This document shows, one piece after another, positions 9,109 through 16,020 of a DNA stretch of 18,210 nt (position 1 is its first letter; every line of letters starts with the position of its first letter). Position numbers and translations under genes: made by a program. The notes under the pieces were generated by a model. The model did no database searches. It saw only the letters and a list, made by a program, of their open reading frames with translations, and was not told the origin of the DNA. Source of the DNA: Modestobacter sp. (GTDB lineage: Bacteria; Actinomycetota; Actinomycetes; Mycobacteriales; Geodermatophilaceae); contig JAOPWG010000467.1 of assembly GCA_025965775.1 (NCBI GenBank), positions 1 through 18,210 on the forward strand, written 5' to 3'.

Positions 9109-10545
9109 ATGACCGTGTCCCGACCGAGTGCGGTGGAGATCGGGCTGATGTCCGGTCGCGCCGGCTATGTGCTCAAGGCCAACGACCGTGGCACCTTCAC
9201 CGTCGCCTCGCCCACCCTCTACCCGCACATGTGGAGCTGGGACGCCGGCTTCGTCGCCCTCGGCATCGCCACGGTCTCGGTGCCCCGCGCGCTGACCGAG
9301 CTGCGCACCCTGCTGACCGGCCAGTGGGCGACCGGGATGATCCCGCACATCCTGTTCCACGAGCCCAGCGACTACTTCCCGGGCCCGCAGCGGTGGCGCA
9401 CCCAGGTGGCGGCGGCCCGCCCGGCGGGAGTGCTGACCTCGGGCATCTGCCAGCCGCCGATCCACGTCATCGCGCTCTCCCGGATCCTGCACGACGCCCG
9501 GCGCAAGGGCGGGGAGGACCAGCGGCTGGCCGAGGACTTCGTCCGCGAGACCTTCGACGCGTGGCTGGCCTGGCACCAGTACCTGGCCACCGCCCGCGAC
9601 CCGTACTCCTACGGCCTGGTGGAGATCCACCACGGCTGGGAGTCCGGGATGGACGACTCCCCGCGGTGGGACGCGCCGTACGCCGACGTGCAGCCGGGTG
9701 CGGACATGCCCCCGTTCGTGCGGGCCGACCTGGCGCACGTCGCGGACCCGTTGCAGCGCCCGACCGACGCGGAGTACGCCCGCTACCTGTGGCTGCTGGA
9801 GCAGAAGGTCCGGTCCCGCTACGACGACTCGGCCTACCGGGCGACCGGTGACTTCGTCGTCGGGGACGTGCTGGTGTCGGCGCTGCTGGCCGCGGCCAGC
9901 GACCTGCTCGCCGACATGGGCGAGGAGCTGGGCGTCGGCGGCGGTGCGGCCGGTGGGGTCGAGCAGTCCCGGGCCATCGCCCGGCGGTTCCGCACCGGAG
10001 TGCTGCGATCGGTCGACCCGGCGACCGGCCTGGCGCGCGACCTGGACCTGCGCACGGGCCGCTGGCTGGACGTGGAGAGCGCGGCGGGGTTCGCGCCCCT
10101 GCTGTGCGGTGGGGACGACGTCCTCACCCGGCGGCAGCGCGACCTGCTGCTCGGGCCGCGCTGGTGCGGCCACTCCCGGCTGCGCTGGCCGGTGGTGCCG
10201 TCGGTCTCCCCCGCCTCGGCGGCGTTCCGCGAGCGCACCTACTGGCGCGGCCCGCAGTGGCCGGTGCTCAACTGGCTGATGGCCTGGGCACTGAACCGGT
10301 CCGGGGAGCCCGAGGCCGCCAACGCGCTGCGGCTGGCCGGGCTGTCCCAACTGGTCGACTGCGACTTCGCCGAGTACTACGAGCCGATCAGCGGTGAGGT
10401 GCTGGGCAGCCGGGACCAGTCGTGGACGGCGGCCATCGCGCTGGACTTCCTGGCCGCCCGGCGCCCGGCGCAGCGCCGTCCGGTGCGCTGGCTGACCAGC
10501 GAGCTGCCGCGGATCGCCCCGGGCCGGTCGCTGCCTCCGCCCTGA
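9109..10545 (+). CDS. GH63-family glycosidase, probable glucosylglycerate hydrolase-like
   Basis: A 478-aa (alpha/alpha)6-barrel glycosidase. Family signatures in order: YPHMWSWDAGF (Asp45), DYFPG (89-92 region), GWESGMDDSPRWD (176-188) with the likely general acid Asp182, YWRGPQWPVLNWLM (378-391), and the FAEYYEPISGE segment (420-430) with the likely base Glu422, followed by SWTAAIALDFL. This set matches bacterial GH63 enzymes related to mycobacterial glucosylglycerate hydrolase (GgH) and Thermus mannosylglycerate hydrolase, which break down compatible solutes. No signal peptide is seen, which fits an intracellular osmolyte hydrolase. ATG 9109 was chosen over an in-frame TTG at 9049 because it has a purine-rich AGAGGAA upstream and directly begins conserved sequence. 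The substrate is inferred from family; other alpha-glucosides are possible. No synthesis gene for glucosylglycerate lies nearby. Confidence 0.85.
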   Translation: MTVSRPSAVEIGLMSGRAGYVLKANDRGTFTVASPTLYPHMWSWDAGFVALGIATVSVPRALTELRTLLTGQWATGMIPHILFHEPSDYFPGPQRWRTQVAAARPAGVLTSGICQPPIHVIALSRILHDARRKGGEDQRLAEDFVRETFDAWLAWHQYLATARDPYSYGLVEIHHGWESGMDDSPRWDAPYADVQPGADMPPFVRADLAHVADPLQRPTDAEYARYLWLLEQKVRSRYDDSAYRATGDFVVGDVLVSALLAAASDLLADMGEELGVGGGAAGGVEQSRAIARRFRTGVLRSVDPATGLARDLDLRTGRWLDVESAAGFAPLLCGGDDVLTRRQRDLLLGPRWCGHSRLRWPVVPSVSPASAAFRERTYWRGPQWPVLNWLMAWALNRSGEPEAANALRLAGLSQLVDCDFAEYYEPISGEVLGSRDQSWTAAIALDFLAARRPAQRRPVRWLTSELPRIAPGRSLPPP

Positions 10546-10572
10546 CGACGCAGCCACCGGCCCGGGGCGATC
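10512..10572. terminator. 17-bp perfect inverted repeat, likely bidirectional terminator
   Basis: GATCGCCCCGGGCCGGT (10512-10528) is the exact reverse complement of 10556-10572, separated by 27 nt. The left arm lies in the last codons of the GH63 gene, the loop contains its TGA (10543-10545), and the right arm ends 9 nt before the stop of the convergent aldo/keto reductase. The position between convergent genes fits a shared terminator. There is no U-tract on either side. Confidence 0.6.
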
Positions 10573-10581
10573 ACGGGGCGG

Positions 10582-11583
10582 TCAGGGCCGCGGGTTCGGG
10601 CTCTTCGTCAGCGCCGGATCGGTCACCGCGACCGGCGCCAGCACCTCGTCGATGCGCGCCTTCACCTCGGGTTCCAGCCGGACGCCGGCGGCCTTGACGT
10701 TGTCGACCACCTGCTCCGGGCGGCTGGCCCCGATGATCGCGGCGGCGACGTTCTCCTCCTGCAGCACCCAGGCCACCGCCAGGGCCGCCATCGACAGACC
10801 GAGGTCGGCGGCGATCGGGGTGAGCTCCTGGACCCGCTCGAGGACGTCGTCGCGCATCCAGCGGGAGATGAAGTTCGCTCCCCCGCCCTTCTGGTCGGTG
10901 GCCCGGGAGCCCTCGGGCACCGGCTGGCCCGGCTTGTACTTGCCGGTGAGGATGCCCTGCGCGACCGGGGAGAAGCAGATCTGGCTGATGCCCAGCTCGC
11001 GGCAGGTGGGGATGACCTCGGCCTCGGGCACGCGGTAGAGCGCGGAGTACTGCGGCTGGTTGGACACCAGCGGCACGCCGAACTCGTCGGCCAGCGCCTT
11101 GGCCGCGCGGATCTCCTCGGCCCGCCACTCCGAGACGCCGATGTAGAGCGCCTTGCCGGAGTCCACGACGGCGGCGAAGGCCTCCATCGTCTCCTCGAGC
11201 GGGGTCTCGTAGTCGTAGCGGTGCGCCTGGTAGAGGTCGACGTAGTCGGTGCCCAGCCGGCGCAGCGACCCGTCGATGGAGTCATGGATGTGCTTGCGGG
11301 ACAGCCCCCGGTCGTTCGGGCCCCGCCCGGTCGGCCAGTACACCTTGGTGAAGATCTCGATGCTGCTGCGCGGCTCGGTGGCCAGCGCCGTGCCGAGCAC
11401 CTGCTCGGCGCGTCCCTCGGCGTAGACGTCGGCGGTGTCGAAGGAGGTGATGCCGGCGTCCAGCGCCGCCCGCACGCACGCGGTGGCCGCGTCGGCCTCC
11501 ACCTGACCGCCGTGGGTGATCCAGTTGCCGTAGGTGATCTCGCTGATCTTCAGGCCGCTGCGGCCGAGGTGTCGGAACTCCAT
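10582..11583 (-). CDS. Aldo/keto reductase
   Basis: A 333-aa NADPH-dependent oxidoreductase with an (alpha/beta)8 barrel. The AKR catalytic tetrad is visible: Asp49 and Tyr54 in FDTADVYAEG, Lys80 in IFTKVYW, and His121 in YQAHRYD. The C-terminal half has the NADPH-binding segment around GASRPEQVVDN. The sequence most resembles the Kv-beta/YghZ branch of AKRs, which reduce aldehydes or ketones; the physiological substrate is unknown. No export signal is seen. It begins at ATG 11583 without a Shine-Dalgarno but with a promoter-like hexamer 6 nt upstream. It converges on the GH63 gene. Confidence 0.92.
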   Translation of the reverse strand: MEFRHLGRSGLKISEITYGNWITHGGQVEADAATACVRAALDAGITSFDTADVYAEGRAEQVLGTALATEPRSSIEIFTKVYWPTGRGPNDRGLSRKHIHDSIDGSLRRLGTDYVDLYQAHRYDYETPLEETMEAFAAVVDSGKALYIGVSEWRAEEIRAAKALADEFGVPLVSNQPQYSALYRVPEAEVIPTCRELGISQICFSPVAQGILTGKYKPGQPVPEGSRATDQKGGGANFISRWMRDDVLERVQELTPIAADLGLSMAALAVAWVLQEENVAAAIIGASRPEQVVDNVKAAGVRLEPEVKARIDEVLAPVAVTDPALTKSPNPRP

Positions 11584-11595
11584 GGCGCTGTTCTA
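11581..11595 (-). promoter_or_regulatory. Putative leaderless promoter of the aldo/keto reductase
   Basis: Reading the minus strand, TAGAAC is followed by agcgcc and then the ATG, so a -10-like hexamer lies exactly 6 nt before the start codon. The last base is C rather than the consensus T. No Shine-Dalgarno is present and no -35 is evident. Confidence 0.35.
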
Positions 11596-11675
11596 CCCGT
11601 ACGGCCCGACGGGGCCATGCGCAGCCGCACGCACCCCACGGCAGCCCGCCGCGCACCACGGGAACGCCCGCGTCC

Positions 11676-11878
11676 GTGTGCCCGGAACGCTGGTTCGGCG
11701 ACGGCTTCCGTCCCGACGGATGGGCCGCCTCCGAGGCCGCGACGTCCCTGGTCACCGAACTGGTGCCGGTCCTGGTCCTCGTGGCGATCGGGTCCTGTTC
11801 CGGCGCATGGGGAGGCGGACCCGGGAGGGGAACGCCGCGGCCGCCGCCGACTCCCCCGCCCCGGTCGGCTCGGCCTGA
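11676..11878 (+). pseudogene. Possible frameshifted small membrane protein
   Basis: One frame from GTG 11676 reads a soluble stretch (ERWFGDGFRPDGWAASEAA) and then a hydrophobic segment TELVPVLVLVAIG, after which it turns to low-quality sequence. A second frame picks up at about 11797 with LFRRMGRRTREGNAAAA and ends at TGA 11878. Joined, they form a sensible single-span membrane protein: a hydrophobic helix followed by a positively charged tail. I do not recognise the family. A one- or two-base indel near 11790-11800 would explain the break. Alternatively, the region may be non-coding and the match chance. Confidence 0.35.
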
Positions 11879-12030
11879 GTACGGCCAACAGGGGTGATGA
11901 CGTCGGGCTGAATCACGCGGGAGCATGAGTCCAGTGGCAGACCATCAGCTTCCGAGCTGATGCAGCCGGCGCCGTCCCGCCGGGTGGGTCTACCGTCGGG
12001 ATCAGCGCTCCCGGAGAGACGAGGCCAGCG
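11879..12030 (+). promoter_or_regulatory. Upstream region of the HPF-like gene
   Basis: TACCGT at 11991-11996 is a possible TAnnnT -10 element, giving a start near 12003 and a leader of about 28 nt. A GAGG at 12021-12024 is 6 nt from the GTG start at 12031. No -35 is clear. Confidence 0.3.
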
Positions 12031-12411
12031 GTGAGCGAGACCGAGAACCCCCGGACCGGCAGTCCCCGTACCGGCATCCTCGACGAGGTGCTGCACCTGG
12101 GCGGGGGGTTCTCGGAGGCGGACCGACCGTGGGTGCTGGACGCCCTGTCGGGGCTCGAACCGCACCTGTCCCGGTGGGATCCCGCCGGCATGATCGTGGA
12201 CGTCTCGGTGAAGCACCGGGACGGCAGGGAGCAGCAGGTCACGCTGCGCGCGGAACTGCCCGGATTCCCGGAGTTGCTGGCCAAGGCCGCCGGCCGGGAC
12301 CTCGACGGGGCGCTCGCCGAGGCGAAGCGCGAGCTCATCGTCCAGATCGAGGACCACAAGAGGAAGCGCGAGCCGAAGAACAACCGGCTGCTCCGGAAGA
12401 AGACGACCTGA
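12031..12411 (+). CDS. HPF/RaiA (S30AE)-like ribosome-associated protein
   Basis: A 126-aa protein with a variable N-terminus (1-40) and then a strand-rich part, DVSVKHRDGREQQVTLRAEL, followed by a helix with AKAAGRDLDGALAEAKRELI and a very basic tail (HKRKREPKNNRLLRKK). This pattern, with beta strands, an amphipathic helix and a lysine/arginine-rich end, resembles the S30AE domain of hibernation-promoting factors that bind the 30S subunit in stationary phase. The similarity is partial and the N-terminus is not typical, so the call is tentative; a different nucleic-acid-binding small protein is possible. GTG start with GAGG 6 nt upstream. Its end abuts a degraded kinase gene on the other strand. 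Confidence 0.5.
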   Translation: MSETENPRTGSPRTGILDEVLHLGGGFSEADRPWVLDALSGLEPHLSRWDPAGMIVDVSVKHRDGREQQVTLRAELPGFPELLAKAAGRDLDGALAEAKRELIVQIEDHKRKREPKNNRLLRKKTT

Positions 12412-12419
12412 CGCGTCGG

Positions 12420-13130
12420 GACAGCGGGCGTCGGTCGGGCTGCGGCTCGCCGGCGATCGGCAACCGGATGGTGAACGTGCTCCCCGAGCCGAACTCGGAA
12501 GCAACGAGCAGGGTCCCACCGTGCCCTTCCTGGACGACGGCGCGGACGAGGCCCTGCCCCGTCCCCTTGCCGATGTCCTTGGTCGTGAAGAACGGGTCGA
12601 ATCATCGGCAGTACGTCGTCCGGGATGCCGGTGCCGGTGCCGGTGCCGGTGTGGCTGATCGAGACGGTGACGTGCCCGCCGTCCGCGGACGTGGCCACGC
12701 TGATCCTCCCCCGCTGCCCGGTCTCCTCGATGGCCTCGGCCGCGTTGACGACAGGTTGTGGAACGCCTGGTCGAGGTCGGCGACGCAGCATCGGACGGGG
12801 GAAGGTCGGTGTGTGGATCTCGTGTGCCAGCCCGGCGGAGAGCCGTCCCGGTGGCGCAGTCGCACGGTCACCTCGGGCCGCTCGGGAGCGTGGAGGCCCG
12901 CGTCGGGGGTGGCCAGGACGGCCACGTCGTCGGGGTGGACAAGGTCCTGCGCGGTCCGGCCCATCAGGTCCCCGGGCGCAATCCCCAACAGGTCGGAGGA
13001 GGCCGGCCAGACGTACCGGAAGCGACCGTCGGCGGTGTGCCGGCTGATCAGGTCGGTGGACGGCTCGGCCAGCAAGCGGTGCAGCGCCTCGGACCGCTCG
13101 AGCGACCGCGCGATTCCTCTGTTCCGGCAC
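12420..13130 (-). pseudogene. Degraded PAS-domain sensor histidine kinase
   Basis: Pieces of one kinase are spread over three minus frames in the right order. A PAS domain (about 13120-12845) contains SLERSEALHRLLAE, DLLGIAPGDLMGR and VHPDDVAVL. The H-box GRLSAGLAHEIHTPT (12850-12806) is in a second frame. DLDQAFHNL (12778-12752) returns to the first frame, and VVNAAEAIEETGQRGRISVA through GIPDDVLPM (12752-12603) is back in the second. The G1/F boxes FDPFFTTKDIGKGTGQGLV and GSGSTFTIRLPIA (about 12602-12440) are in a third. Most of the HisKA domain and the sequence between H-box and N-box is missing. With at least three frame changes and a large deletion it cannot make a working kinase. Nothing shows what signal it once sensed. 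Confidence 0.85.
12627..12650. repeat. Four perfect GCCGGT hexamers in the kinase pseudogene
   Basis: GCCGGT is repeated four times without interruption. On the minus strand it encodes Thr-Gly four times in the HATPase G1 region, where the family normally has about two (DTGTGIP). Replication slippage after loss of function would explain the extra copies. Confidence 0.75.
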
Positions 13131-13146
13131 CGGGCCGGGCGGCCTT

Positions 13147-13845
13147 GAGCGGGCAGTACAGGTGCCATCGCCGGGGGCCGACTTCGAGTTGGTCGAACGT
13201 GACCGCCCCGAACCCCCGCGGGGGCATGTCCTCGTGCGGGTCGCCGCCTGCGGCGTCTGTCACAGCGGTGCCATGACCGAGGAAGGGCTCGCCAGCTCCT
13301 GCCCACGGGTGCCCGGACACGAGGTCGCCGGTGTCGTGGAGGCCGTCGGAGAGGGCGTCACGCAATGGACGCCGGGCCAGCGGGTGGGCGTCGGCTGGTT
13401 CGGCGGGGCCGACCACACGTGTGACCCCTGCCGACGTGGCGACTTCATCTCCTGCCTGAACATGTGCATCACCGGGTTGACCGACGACGGCGGCTACGCC
13501 GACTACCTCGTCTCGCCCGCTGACCCGGCTCGGCGGCGCCAGTGCGGTGCTGGGCCACCGTCACCGACGCCGCAGCCATGACCGCCACCCTCGCCGGGCT
13601 GCGGCCCCGGGCCGTCTGGTCGTGCCCGGCGCGCCCGGCGAACCGCTGCACCTCGGCGCGGCCGACCTCCTCCAAGCCAGCCGGCTCGTCGCCGGACATG
13701 CCTCCGGCACGCCAAGGACTCCGAGGACACCCTTCGGCTCGCCGCGCGGACCGGGGTGCGTCCGATGGTGGAGAGAGCGCCGCTCGAGGAGGCCGCATCC
13801 GCCTACCAGCGCATGATGGCCGGGCAGGCCCGCTTCCGGATGGGT
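13147..13845 (+). pseudogene. Degraded zinc-dependent alcohol dehydrogenase (MDR family)
   Basis: The N-terminal part is readable to about 13520: RAVQVPSPGADFELVERD, the catalytic-zinc region ACGVCHSG (normally CHSD), GHEVAGVVEAVGEGV, a structural-zinc-like CDPCRRGDFISC, and GGYADYLVSP. The usual start codon position before RAV is GAG, so the native start seems lost; GTG 13162 is the first usable one. The frame then jumps to LGGASAVL (13529-13552), having lost about 115-120 codons including the nucleotide-binding fold. Three more frame changes follow: WATVTDAAAMTATLAGLRPR, then GRLVVPGAPGEPLHLGAADL, then AKDSEDTLRLAARTGVRPMVE to FRMG. The joined pieces match the C-terminus of ordinary NAD(P)-dependent alcohol dehydrogenases. 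It cannot bind cofactor. Confidence 0.88.
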
Positions 13846-13894
13846 CCTCCACCGGGTGAGAACGCGGCCGGCCCAGGCGGCGCGGAGGCGTCAC

Positions 13895-14845
13895 TCAGCG
13901 GGTGTCGCCTTCTTTGCGGCCTCGCTTGCGGGCGTACATCGCCGCGTCCGCGTCGGCCAGCGCCCGCGCCGACGCCCATCCGGAGGTATCGATGACCGCC
14001 ATCCCGACGCTGACCCGCACGGACAGGGTCTGCTCGGCCAGGACGAGCGGCTCGGCGCAGGCCCGTTCGACCCGGTCGCGGAGTTCCTCTGCGTGGTCGG
14101 CGGTCGGCACGTGGGCCACGAGCACGAACTCGTCACCGCCGAGGCGGGCAACGGTGTCCTCCTCGCGCAGGGCGTCGCGCAGTCGGGCGCTGAGCACGAC
14201 CAGTGCCAGGTCCCCGGTCTCGTGACCGTGCGCGTCGTTGATCTCCTTGAAGTCGTCGACATCGAGATAGAGGACGGCGACGACGCCCCCGTCCCTGTCG
14301 CGGGTTCGTAGAGCTCGGTCGATGTCGTCATCGAGGAGCGCCCGGTTGCGTACGCCGGTCAAAGGGTCGTGCAGCGCCAGCCGGGACAGCTCGGCGTGCC
14401 GGTGCCGATGCTCGGCGACGTCCTCGACGGCAGCGACCGCACCGATCGGCACCCCGTCGGCGTCTCGGAACAGGGTCGCTGTGACCCGCACCCAGATCAT
14501 GTGCCCGTCGGCGTGCCGGTACCGCTTCTCGATCGACGGGCCGCGCCCGCCCTCGGACAACAGCAGGGCGACCGCCTCTTCGTCCAGTCCCAGGTCGTCG
14601 GGGTGGGTGAGGCTTTGATATGTCTCGCCGAGCAACTGCTCGGCCGGGTAGCCGAGCAAGTCGCACAGCGCCTGGTTGACCCCTGCCCAGTGCCCGTCGG
14701 GCGTCATGACGGCCAGCGCAACCGGGGCAGAGTCGAACGCGAGAGCGGCCATGGCCAGCCCGGCCGGCAGCGCCGGATCGGCGGATGGACCGGGTCGGTG
14801 GCCGCCGTCCGAGCCGGACCGTCGGGGCGGGGGCGAGGTGGGCAC
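13895..14845 (-). CDS. PAS-GGDEF diguanylate cyclase
   Basis: A 316-aa cytosolic protein. A PAS domain (about 35-145, with GVNQALCDLLGYPAEQLLG and THPDD) is followed by a GGDEF domain (about 155-312). The active site GGDEF is intact at 236-240, the metal-binding Asp195 is in YLDVDDFK, and the inhibitory I-site REED (227-230) is at the standard five-residue distance. It is therefore predicted to make c-di-GMP from two GTP with product feedback inhibition. No TM segment is visible; the PAS ligand is unknown. The start is GTG 14845 with a GGAG about 11 nt upstream, which is rather far; a later start is not excluded. It is divergent from a small membrane protein gene and converges on the alcohol dehydrogenase pseudogene. 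The EAL protein at 7476-8762 could act as its counter-enzyme. Confidence 0.92.
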   Translation of the reverse strand: MPTSPPPRRSGSDGGHRPGPSADPALPAGLAMAALAFDSAPVALAVMTPDGHWAGVNQALCDLLGYPAEQLLGETYQSLTHPDDLGLDEEAVALLLSEGGRGPSIEKRYRHADGHMIWVRVTATLFRDADGVPIGAVAAVEDVAEHRHRHAELSRLALHDPLTGVRNRALLDDDIDRALRTRDRDGGVVAVLYLDVDDFKEINDAHGHETGDLALVVLSARLRDALREEDTVARLGGDEFVLVAHVPTADHAEELRDRVERACAEPLVLAEQTLSVRVSVGMAVIDTSGWASARALADADAAMYARKRGRKEGDTR

Positions 14846-14980
14846 GGCGACATGGACTCCGGTGAGTGAGAGCGCCGACCCCGTGGCGGCGCGCGCATGA
14901 AGCTACGGACCTTCACCGGCTTTCGGAACTGCTTCCCGCACCGAGAGTCGGCGCATCGGCCGGCTGAGACCGACCTGCCC

Positions 14981-14995
14981 TACCGTCCACGCGTG
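14981..14995 (+). promoter_or_regulatory. Putative leaderless promoter of the four-TM protein
   Basis: TACCGT at 14981-14986 lies exactly 6 nt before GTG 14993. There is no Shine-Dalgarno. The arrangement is the same as upstream of the potassium channel at 4659. It decides the start over an in-frame ATG at 14897, whose extra 32 residues are hydrophilic and low in conservation-like features. Confidence 0.45.
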
Positions 14996-15370
14996 ATCAT
15001 GGTCGTCGCCCTCGTGGGGGCTGCACTGCTCGGCTGCCTGGCCGTCTTCCAGCTGCTGCTCATCGCCGGAGCACCGCTGGGCCGGTTCGCGTGGGGCGGG
15101 CAGCACGTCGTCCTCCCGACGAGCCTGCGCATCGGCAGCGCGGTCTCCATCGCTCTGTACGGGGTCTTCGCCCTGCTGATGCTGCAGGCGGCCGGGGCCA
15201 TCACCGTCCTGCCCCGCGGCCTGGTCGGCGTCGCCATCTGGGTACTGACGGCCTACTCGGCGGTCGGCGTGGTCATGAACGCCGCCTCGCGCAGCAGGCC
15301 GGAGCGCCAGGTCATGACGCCCGTGACCCTGGCCCTGGCCGTCGTATGCCTGGTGCTGGCCCTGCAGTGA
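14993..15370 (+). CDS. Small four-TM membrane protein of unknown function
   Basis: From GTG 14993 the product is 125 aa with four hydrophobic helices: residues about 2-26, 47-68, 74-97 and 104-125. Conserved-looking elements are GAPLGRFAWGGQHVVLPTSL between TM1 and TM2 and MNAASRSRPER between TM3 and TM4. I have an impression of similar uncharacterised integral membrane proteins in actinobacteria but cannot name a family or function. A longer reading from ATG 14897 is possible. It is divergent from the diguanylate cyclase (147 bp between starts) and is followed by a strong hairpin. Confidence 0.75.
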   Translation: MIMVVALVGAALLGCLAVFQLLLIAGAPLGRFAWGGQHVVLPTSLRIGSAVSIALYGVFALLMLQAAGAITVLPRGLVGVAIWVLTAYSAVGVVMNAASRSRPERQVMTPVTLALAVVCLVLALQ

Positions 15371-15486
15371 CGGCGCCGCGACCGGCACGCACCGTGACGG
15401 GCATGGTGGCGCGAGGGACGCTCGTGCGCTGGTCCGTCCTGGGCGGGCTGGCCGCGAAAGGGCACGTACGTCTATGAGCGCAGACA

Positions 15487-15522
15487 CACGTGGGGCCCGG
15501 TCGGCTGACCGGGCCCCACGTG
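15487..15522. terminator. Strong hairpin, 16-bp perfect stem with GGCT loop
   Basis: CACGTGGGGCCCGGTC (15487-15502) pairs perfectly with 15507-15522 around a 4-nt loop. It stands between convergent genes: 117 nt after the four-TM protein stop and 50 nt after the cupin stop on the other strand. No U-tract follows. A second small inverted repeat, CCGGAT/ATCCGG (15548-15553 and 15566-15571), sits directly after the cupin stop. The rest of the 15371-15571 gap shows no gene. Confidence 0.75.
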
Positions 15523-15571
15523 GCTGAGCTGCACGTCTCCCCGAGCGCCGGATCCCGGAAAACGAATCCGG

Positions 15572-15979
15572 TCAGCGGGCGTTGCACTCCTCGTCGGTGA
15601 CGTGTTCACCCCACTCGGACTCCGGCCCCTGGCCCTCAGCCGGGCCCTCCCACATGGCGAGGTGGGACATGAAGTGATCGGGAGCGGCCCCGTGCCAGTG
15701 CCACTCGCCCGGGGGCGTCCAGATGGTGTCGCCGGGGCGCATGACGACGACATCGCCGCCGCGGGACTGGACCAGCCCGATGCCCTCGGTGACGTGCAGG
15801 GTCTGTCCGACGGCGTGGCAGTGCCAGGCGGTGCGGGCGCCGGGGGCGAACCGCACCATGTTGACCCGCATGCGCGAGGGCTCGGAGCCCTGGGCGATGA
15901 CGTCGAACCAGACGTCACCGGTGAACATCTCCGCCGGGCCCTTCGTGCTCGGCTTCTTGGTCAGGATCTCCACCTTCAT
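15572..15979 (-). CDS. Cupin protein, (R)-mandelonitrile lyase-like
   Basis: A 135-aa single-domain cupin. Motif 1 contains GARTAWHCHAVGQTLHVTEG with metal ligands His53, His55 and Gln59; motif 2, PPGEWHWHGAAP, supplies His94, with His96 nearby. The protein ends in EHVTDEECNAR. This matches the small manganese cupins typified by the hydroxynitrile lyase of Granulicella tundricola, including the position of the ligands. Lyase activity has been shown for only a few members, so the native role here (perhaps detoxification or carbonyl chemistry) is inferred. ATG 15979 has GGGAGGAG immediately upstream. Cupins of this type often sit beside carboxymuconolactone decarboxylase family genes, and a broken one lies just upstream. 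It seems complete. Confidence 0.85.
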   Translation of the reverse strand: MKVEILTKKPSTKGPAEMFTGDVWFDVIAQGSEPSRMRVNMVRFAPGARTAWHCHAVGQTLHVTEGIGLVQSRGGDVVVMRPGDTIWTPPGEWHWHGAAPDHFMSHLAMWEGPAEGQGPESEWGEHVTDEECNAR

Positions 15980-16020
15980 CTCCTCCCTGTTCGGTGCTGC
16001 CGGGGGTCTGGGCAGCTGCG

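Noticed and set aside
9061..10557. 498-aa minus-strand open frame opposite the GH63 gene
   Set aside because: Antisense shadow of the same length as the true gene; no recognisable domain.
11913..13130. 405-aa minus-strand open frame
   Set aside because: It carries only the H-box and N-box pieces of the kinase remnant and then runs antisense through the HPF-like gene; not a real protein.
14897..14992. Upstream ATG start for the four-TM protein
   Set aside because: The added 32 residues are hydrophilic and unlike the rest; the GTG at 14993 has a promoter hexamer at leaderless spacing. Not fully excluded.
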